From positions 1 to 64,000 of the forward strand of contig NZ_JBFQGA010000005.1 of the NCBI RefSeq assembly GCF_040932435.1: a stretch of 64,000 nucleotides of DNA, given 5' to 3'. The stretch comes from Kluyvera sp040932435. GTDB taxonomy: Bacteria; Pseudomonadota; Gammaproteobacteria; Enterobacterales; Enterobacteriaceae. The notes beneath the pieces are model-generated. The model searched no databases. It was not told where the DNA came from and was given only the letters and a program-made list of their open reading frames with translations. Made by a program: the position numbers and the translations under genes. Below are positions 58,987 to 64,000 of this stretch, piece by piece (position 1 is the first letter of the stretch; each line of letters begins with the position of its first letter).

Positions 58987-60705
58987 CTACCGCCGATAAT
59001 CCAACACCACGGTTTCATCCCCCAGCACCATATCCTGCCAGGCTTTCGGTTTCGCCCCGACTTTCCCCTGCGCCACCGCCTCAAGCAGCGTTGCCTTATT
59101 AATCTCTGCCGGCAGCGTGGCATTGGCCTTGAACGCCCAACCTTTCCCTTCACGGCTAAACACTAGCACCATACGATCGCCAAAGGCATACAGCACCCAT
59201 TCAGGCTGACCGTCACCGTTCAAATCCTGGCTTACCAGCACGCAGCTGTCGCTATCGCTACATGACTCAACCAGATAGCGTCGTTCTATCACCGCCGCCC
59301 ACAACGCATCGTCCGGCGACGGTTCCCCCTTCGCCACCAACACATTTTTCGCCAGTATTGCTGACGTGAGCTTTTCCGTCGGCGTGAGATCGCCGTTGAT
59401 GAGCCGGGTCAGTTGCCGCTGACGTTTGGCATCTTGGATAAAGTCAGCATCATTTTGCAGCGACAACAGCGCTTTACGCCCCGGATTTCCGCTATGCGAG
59501 AGCATATAAAGACTGACCTGATCGGCGTTAATTTTGCCGCTATGATAGCGTGACATATGGCTATTAACGCTGATGCGCCAGCTATCCAGCACCGGGGTAT
59601 AAAGCAGTACCAGCAGCGCTAAACCTAACAGCGATACGCCCAAATGTACCCGACCCAGCGACGCGGAAGGATCGTCACGGTGGCGTAGTAGGCTCACTAG
59701 ATATCCTATCGACCACGCCAACAGCACGAAAACGACCAACACGCCATGCAGGCGGTCCGTCGTCCAGCCGTACTGATCTACACGCAGCCACAGCGCCCAG
59801 CCTGCCATCAATGCATAGACCGGGGTCAGCAAGATTGCGACGAGGATGAGATAGCGTAATGCCTGAGGATAGGGAAGCCTGGACCTCTGCGGCTCCCAGA
59901 CCATCGCCGTGAGCAACAGCTGGATCAGCGCAAGCGCTGAGAGCAGCCCCGCCGCCGACACACGCTGCGAGATGACCGCCAACCCGCTAAACGCCAACGT
60001 AGCGAGGAAGAGCAGCGCCAACAATGAAACCAGCGGTAGCAGGCCGGTGGCGATAAGCGCAAGTAACTTCTGAATCGCAGCGATCAGCCGAGTTTGCTGG
60101 CGGGCAAGAATCACCGTCAGCGCGGTGACGAGGCCAATAATCAGATAGGCAAACCATTGTGTCTCGAAGAACAGCCGCGAGAAGAAGCGAATATTTGCCA
60201 GCTCAAATAGCCCGCTCCAGAGCAGCAAAATGAGCCATACCAACCCGTTGGCAACAGCAATCAGCAGCAGAGTTAGCGTGTTTTGCCACTGTTGGTTATA
60301 AAAGTGCGCGTAGCGCGCCATTTCGGGATGAGGCTGTAAACGATACTGTAACCAAGGCAGCACCAGCAGTGCCATCAACAGTAGGCACCAGCCGTAGCTC
60401 CACATCGTACCGTACTGCCGCCAGATATCCCCATCGCCAAGGTTGCTCTTAAGCCACCCGCCCATTGCGAGAACCACCACCAGAATCAATGCCAGCCAGC
60501 CCCACAGCGCCCGCTGACGAAATGAAACCACGGTAAATAGCAGCACAGAGGATAATGCCAGACTTCCCGGTAGACCGTAATACAACCAACCGCTCTCTTT
60601 CGGGATCAGGTAAACCGTCAGCAAATAGCACAGCAAACCTTGCACTATGCCCGTTAGCACCATTCCCCAGCGCGTTGAGGATGAAAGAGGCATCACAGCA
60701 TCCAT
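58987..60705 (-). CDS. yhgE: Inner-membrane protein YhgE (DUF4153-like)
   Basis: YhgE is a 572-residue inner-membrane protein of unknown function. The first 400 residues contain about 11 predicted membrane helices. The C-terminal soluble region (about 400-572) has DSDSCVLVSQDLNGDGQPEW, a Ca2+-loop-like DxNxDG sequence, then a beta-rich segment. It lies between hslO (convergent) and pckA (divergent), as in E. coli. Confidence 0.9.
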   Translation of the reverse strand: MDAVMPLSSSTRWGMVLTGIVQGLLCYLLTVYLIPKESGWLYYGLPGSLALSSVLLFTVVSFRQRALWGWLALILVVVLAMGGWLKSNLGDGDIWRQYGTMWSYGWCLLLMALLVLPWLQYRLQPHPEMARYAHFYNQQWQNTLTLLLIAVANGLVWLILLLWSGLFELANIRFFSRLFFETQWFAYLIIGLVTALTVILARQQTRLIAAIQKLLALIATGLLPLVSLLALLFLATLAFSGLAVISQRVSAAGLLSALALIQLLLTAMVWEPQRSRLPYPQALRYLILVAILLTPVYALMAGWALWLRVDQYGWTTDRLHGVLVVFVLLAWSIGYLVSLLRHRDDPSASLGRVHLGVSLLGLALLVLLYTPVLDSWRISVNSHMSRYHSGKINADQVSLYMLSHSGNPGRKALLSLQNDADFIQDAKRQRQLTRLINGDLTPTEKLTSAILAKNVLVAKGEPSPDDALWAAVIERRYLVESCSDSDSCVLVSQDLNGDGQPEWVLYAFGDRMVLVFSREGKGWAFKANATLPAEINKATLLEAVAQGKVGAKPKAWQDMVLGDETVVLDYRR

Positions 60706-61073
60706 TTAGAAAGTCCCGTTACTGAAGAAAATAATAAGGCTATTTTGGTAGCCCAATAGCATCAAAAAAACAGATTCGGCTCAGCGAGGTGAATCGATTT
60801 TTTCCATGAAAGCATTACGTAATTTTCTTTCATAAATGCGATTAATTTCACATTTATGCCGTCAATTAAACCATTTTGTAACCATTTGAGAACATTCGTG
60901 CCAAATTCATGGCTTTTCCTGTCATAATCCCTGTCGCTTCGTGACAGGAGTCACAATGTTTCCGTAAGTAAGACGTTTGTCGGGATACGTAAATCTATGA
61001 GCCTGGTCGCGGTCAACACCCCTAAAATACCCATAGAATTTATGGTAGTACATATTGGCTAAGGAGCAGTGAA
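60706..61073. promoter_or_regulatory. yhgE / pckA divergent control region with CRP site
   Basis: This 368-base non-coding stretch holds the pckA leader. A CRP site, AAATGCGATTAATTTCACATTT (60834-60855; 9 of 10 core positions), is centred at 60844.5. GTGACAGGAGTCAC (60941-60954) is a further dyad. The sequence just before pckA (ACATATTGGCTAAGGAGCAG) carries the ribosome site AAGGAG. Control by cAMP-CRP matches E. coli pckA. Confidence 0.75.
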
Positions 61074-62690
61074 ATGCGTAACGGTATAACCCCGCAGGAC
61101 CTCAAGGCTTATGGTATCAACGACGCACAGGATATCGTCTATAACCCCGACTACGATACATTGTATCAAGAAGAACTTGATCCTAACCTGGAAGGTTATG
61201 AACGAGGTGTGCTGACCAGTCTGGGCGCAATTTCTGTCGACACCGGTATCTTTACCGGCCGCTCCCCGAAAGACAAATATATCGTTCGCGATGACACGAC
61301 TCGCGACACGGTATGGTGGTCTGATAAGGGCAACGGGAAAAATGACAACAAACCTCTGTCCCCTGAAATCTGGCAACATCTAAAAGGTCTGGTTTCAAAT
61401 CAGCTGTCTGGCAAACGCCTGTTCATCGTTGATGCCTTCTGCGGCGCCAACGAAGACACCCGTCTGTCCGTTCGCTTTATTACTGAAGTGGCCTGGCAGG
61501 CGCACTTCGTCAAAAATATGTTTATTCGCCCAACCGATGAAGAACTGAAGTCATTTGAACCCGACTTTATCGTGATGAACGGTGCGAAGTGCACTAACCC
61601 GCAGTGGAAAGAGCAGGGTCTCAACTCGGAAAACTTTGTTGCGTTCAACCTGACAGAGCGTATCCAGTTGATTGGCGGGACCTGGTACGGCGGTGAGATG
61701 AAAAAAGGGATGTTCTCTATTATGAACTACCTGCTGCCGCTGCAAGGCATTGCCTCCATGCACTGCTCTGCAAACGTTGGTGAGAAAGGCGATGTGGCGG
61801 TCTTCTTCGGTCTGTCCGGCACCGGTAAAACTACGCTATCCACCGATCCGAAACGTCGTCTGATTGGCGATGATGAACACGGCTGGGATGATGACGGCGT
61901 GTTTAACTTCGAGGGCGGCTGCTACGCGAAGACAATCAAGCTGTCCGAAGCCGCAGAGCCGGATATCTATCATGCTATCCGTCGCGATGCGCTGTTGGAA
62001 AACGTGGTGGTGCGTGAAGACGGTACAATTGACTTCGATAACGGTTCCAAAACCGAAAACACCCGCGTGTCGTACCCTATTTACCACATCGATAATATCG
62101 TTAAACCGGTGTCGAAAGCCGGCCACGCGACGAAGGTTATCTTCCTGACCGCGGATGCGTTTGGGGTCCTGCCTCCGGTATCGCGCCTCACCGCCGACCA
62201 GACGCAGTATCACTTCCTCTCCGGTTTTACCGCCAAACTGGCCGGTACCGAGCGCGGAGTCACCGAGCCAACCCCAACGTTCTCCGCCTGTTTTGGCGCG
62301 GCGTTCCTGTCGCTGCACCCAACGCAGTACGCAGAAGTGCTGGTGAAACGCATGCAGGCCGCTGGCGCGCAGGCGTATCTGGTCAATACCGGCTGGAACG
62401 GCACCGGCAAACGTATCTCGATTAAAGATACCCGCGCCATTATCGACGCGATTCTGGATGGTTCTTTGGATAATGCCGAAACCTTTACCCTGCCGATGTT
62501 TGACCTGCAAATCCCAACCGAGCTGCCGGGCGTCGACACCCATATCCTCGACCCGCGCAATACTTACGGTTCGCCGGAGCAATGGCAGGAGAAAGCCGAA
62601 ACGCTGGCTAAGCTGTTCAAGGAGAACTTTGAGAAGTACACCGACACGCCAGCAGGTGCTGCACTGGTGAGTGCTGGGCCAAAGCTGTAA
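61074..62690 (+). CDS. pckA: Phosphoenolpyruvate carboxykinase (ATP)
   Basis: PckA converts oxaloacetate and ATP to PEP in gluconeogenesis. The 538-residue protein has the kinase-1a P-loop GLSGTGKTTLS (about 248-258), the metal-binding GDDEHGWDD (near 267-275), and the substrate-binding TGRSPKDKYIVRD near 61. It is two residues shorter than E. coli at the N terminus (MRNGITPQD). A REP pair and a terminator separate it from the convergent envZ. Confidence 0.97.
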   Translation: MRNGITPQDLKAYGINDAQDIVYNPDYDTLYQEELDPNLEGYERGVLTSLGAISVDTGIFTGRSPKDKYIVRDDTTRDTVWWSDKGNGKNDNKPLSPEIWQHLKGLVSNQLSGKRLFIVDAFCGANEDTRLSVRFITEVAWQAHFVKNMFIRPTDEELKSFEPDFIVMNGAKCTNPQWKEQGLNSENFVAFNLTERIQLIGGTWYGGEMKKGMFSIMNYLLPLQGIASMHCSANVGEKGDVAVFFGLSGTGKTTLSTDPKRRLIGDDEHGWDDDGVFNFEGGCYAKTIKLSEAAEPDIYHAIRRDALLENVVVREDGTIDFDNGSKTENTRVSYPIYHIDNIVKPVSKAGHATKVIFLTADAFGVLPPVSRLTADQTQYHFLSGFTAKLAGTERGVTEPTPTFSACFGAAFLSLHPTQYAEVLVKRMQAAGAQAYLVNTGWNGTGKRISIKDTRAIIDAILDGSLDNAETFTLPMFDLQIPTELPGVDTHILDPRNTYGSPEQWQEKAETLAKLFKENFEKYTDTPAGAALVSAGPKL

Positions 62691-62699
62691 ATCCGTAGA

Positions 62700-62768
62700 C
62701 CGGATAAGGCGCACGCCGCCATCCGGCAAGGTGTCGCGCAGTGCCTGATGGCGCTGCGCTTATCAGGC
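62700..62768. repeat. Paired REP elements after pckA
   Basis: CCGGATAAGGCGC...CGCCATCCGG and GCCTGATGGCGC...GCGCTTATCAGGC form two REP palindromes between pckA and the terminator shared with envZ. Confidence 0.85.
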
Positions 62769-62799
62769 CTACACGATCGAATCTCGTGTCATCACAAAC

Positions 62800-62833
62800 A
62801 AAAACCGCCGGGTCTCCCCAGCGGTTTTTTTTA
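62800..62833. terminator. Bidirectional terminator between pckA and envZ
   Basis: AAACCGC-C-GGG and CCC-A-GCGGTTT pair with one internal mismatch around a 4-base loop, followed by TTTTTTTT on the plus strand and AAAA on the other side. The envZ stop (62833-62831) overlaps the T-run. Confidence 0.85.
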
Positions 62834-64000
62834 GCTCTCTTTCGTCGGCCCCTGTACGCGGCCTGCCGGTATCGGCAACCAGGCGCGAATCAGCAATCCA
62901 CCTCGTTCGCTGGTATCCAGTTCCAGCAGCCCGTTATGGTTATCGATAATACGCTGCACAATCGCCAGCCCCAGCCCCGTTCCACTGATGGTACGTGCAC
63001 TATCGCCACGGACAAACGGTTGGAACAGATGCTTACGCTGTTCGGGTTTAATCCCCGGGCCATCATCTTCCACTTGGAACCAGGCTCGATGCGCTTCACG
63101 ACCGCTACTGACTTTAATCCAGCCGTTGCCATAACGCGCGGCGTTGACCACCATATTCGCCAGCGCACGTTTGATTGATAACGGATGCACACGCACCGGA
63201 ATTTCATCAACCAAAAGATCGGTCTGGATTTCGCGTTCGTAGCCGCTCTCTGCCGCAATCACCTCGCCGAGCACGGCGTTGAGATCGATAAACTCCAGCG
63301 GCATCTCCTGACCGGTACGCAGATAATCAATAAACTGCTCGATAATGGCATTGCACTCTTCGATATCTTTATTGATAGATTCAGCAAGGTAGCCATCCTG
63401 CTCGCCCATCATTTCGGTGGCCAGACGGATACGCGTCAGCGGGGTTCGCAGGTCATGGCTAACCCCAGCCATCAGCAATGTGCGGTCATCGGACAACATC
63501 TTCACGCCGGCGGCCATATGGTTAAAGGCTCGAGTCACCGAACGCACCTCTGACGCACCGTATTCCCTCAGCGGCGGCGGAATGATGCCCTTACCGACCT
63601 GCAGCGCCGCATGTTCCAAATCAACCAAGGGTCGGTTCTGGATTCGGATAAACAGCCATGCGCCGCCTATTGCCAGCAGCATTATCGCAAGGGTGTAGCG
63701 GAAGAGCGGAGAGAAGTCTCCCTGATGGATTTCGGTCAGCGGCACGCGCACCCAGATATTGGGTGACAGCCAAGTTTTCAGCCAAACCACCGGCGAGCTT
63801 TTATTCACTTCAACGCGAACTTCAGTTGGCCCGCCTAACTGCTGGGCCATCTGTTGGCTGAGGAATTCATAATGCTGCGCCCAACGAAGCCCCGCTTCCT
63901 CTGCGGCTTCATCGGAATACAGTGAGATGCCTAACTCACGATAAATCTCGCGGCGAAATGCCGGCGGTACAACAAGCTGCGTACCGTCTTCCAGCTGCAG
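62831..64000 (-). CDS. envZ: Osmosensor histidine kinase EnvZ (N terminus missing)
   Basis: EnvZ phosphorylates OmpR and controls ompF/ompC porin expression in response to osmolarity. The visible 389 codons read through to the window edge, so about 60 N-terminal residues, including the first membrane helix, and ompR itself are outside. Present in order are the periplasmic domain, the second membrane helix (TLAIMLLAIGGAWLFIRI), the HAMP linker, the phospho-acceptor in GVSHDLRTPLTR, and the ATPase N box (NMVVNAARYG), G1 box (DDGPGI) and G2 box (GTGLGLAI). The gene appears intact. Confidence 0.97.
   Translation of the reverse strand: MQLEDGTQLVVPPAFRREIYRELGISLYSDEAAEEAGLRWAQHYEFLSQQMAQQLGGPTEVRVEVNKSSPVVWLKTWLSPNIWVRVPLTEIHQGDFSPLFRYTLAIMLLAIGGAWLFIRIQNRPLVDLEHAALQVGKGIIPPPLREYGASEVRSVTRAFNHMAAGVKMLSDDRTLLMAGVSHDLRTPLTRIRLATEMMGEQDGYLAESINKDIEECNAIIEQFIDYLRTGQEMPLEFIDLNAVLGEVIAAESGYEREIQTDLLVDEIPVRVHPLSIKRALANMVVNAARYGNGWIKVSSGREAHRAWFQVEDDGPGIKPEQRKHLFQPFVRGDSARTISGTGLGLAIVQRIIDNHNGLLELDTSERGGLLIRAWLPIPAGRVQGPTKES

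Overview
The window is a chromosomal segment of a gamma-proteobacterium of the order Enterobacterales, close to Escherichia/Salmonella/Klebsiella/Citrobacter/Enterobacter. The gene order tufA-fusA-rpsG-rpsL-tusBCD-yheO-fkpA-slyX-slyD-yheV-kefBG-yheS ... yheTU-prkB-yhfA-crp-yhfK ... argD-pabA-ppiA-tsgA-nirBD-cysG-yhfL-trpS-gph-rpe-dam-damX-aroBK-hofQPONM-mrcA-nudE-igaA-yrfG-hslRO-yhgE-pckA-envZ is the E. coli str-to-envZ backbone, and most protein lengths equal the E. coli ones as I remember them. The genus cannot be fixed from this segment. The ability to use malonate, implied by a complete mdc cluster, fits several genera (for example Klebsiella, Enterobacter, Leclercia, Kluyvera or some Citrobacter) and argues against E. 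coli.

Layout. 1-3560: str operon (rpsL-rpsG-fusA-tufA, minus strand) behind a near-consensus sigma-70 promoter. 3582-7781: tRNA thiolation (tusDCB), regulator yheO, and the folding helpers fkpA and slyD. 7792-12186: KefB/KefG glutathione-gated K+ efflux and the ABC-F protein YheS. 12203-20271: accessory block 1, the malonate decarboxylase operon mdcABCDEFGH (minus) with mdcR (plus), inserted between yheS and yheT. 20521-24138: yheT-yheU-prkB, yhfA and crp. 24192-26246: yhfK. 26247-31900: accessory block 2, an AT-rich four-gene chaperone-usher fimbrial operon (pilin, chaperone, usher, two-domain tip protein) between yhfK and argD. 31905-35904: argD, pabA, ppiA, tsgA. 36164-40547: nirBD-cysG, siroheme-dependent nitrite reduction, without nirC. 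40777-49302 and onward to 51061: lipoprotein yhfL, the trpS-gph-rpe-dam-damX-aroB-aroK series, then hofQPONM. 51182-64000: mrcA, nudE, igaA, yrfG-hslR-hslO, yhgE, pckA and a 5'-truncated envZ.

How the parts fit: the mdc products form one pathway. MdcF imports malonate; MdcB and MdcG make and attach the 2'-(5''-triphosphoribosyl)-3'-dephospho-CoA prosthetic group to the carrier MdcC; MdcH primes it; MdcA exchanges malonate for acetate; MdcD/E decarboxylate. nirB/nirD need the siroheme made by the adjacent cysG. Near-consensus CRP sites sit in the ppiA/tsgA, pckA and mdcA/yheT regulatory regions, while crp itself is in the window; an FNR box and NarL/NarP site precede nirB with the same 28-bp spacing as in E. 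coli.

The main departures from the E. coli K-12 backbone are the two insertions and four absences (nirC; fic-yhfG between pabA and ppiA; the frl/yhfS-Z block between yhfL and trpS). I found no RNA genes, CRISPR array, IS element or prophage. I see no wholly unknown multi-gene system; the least characterised loci are the fimbrial operon with its palindrome-rich leader and the inverted repeat at its right end.
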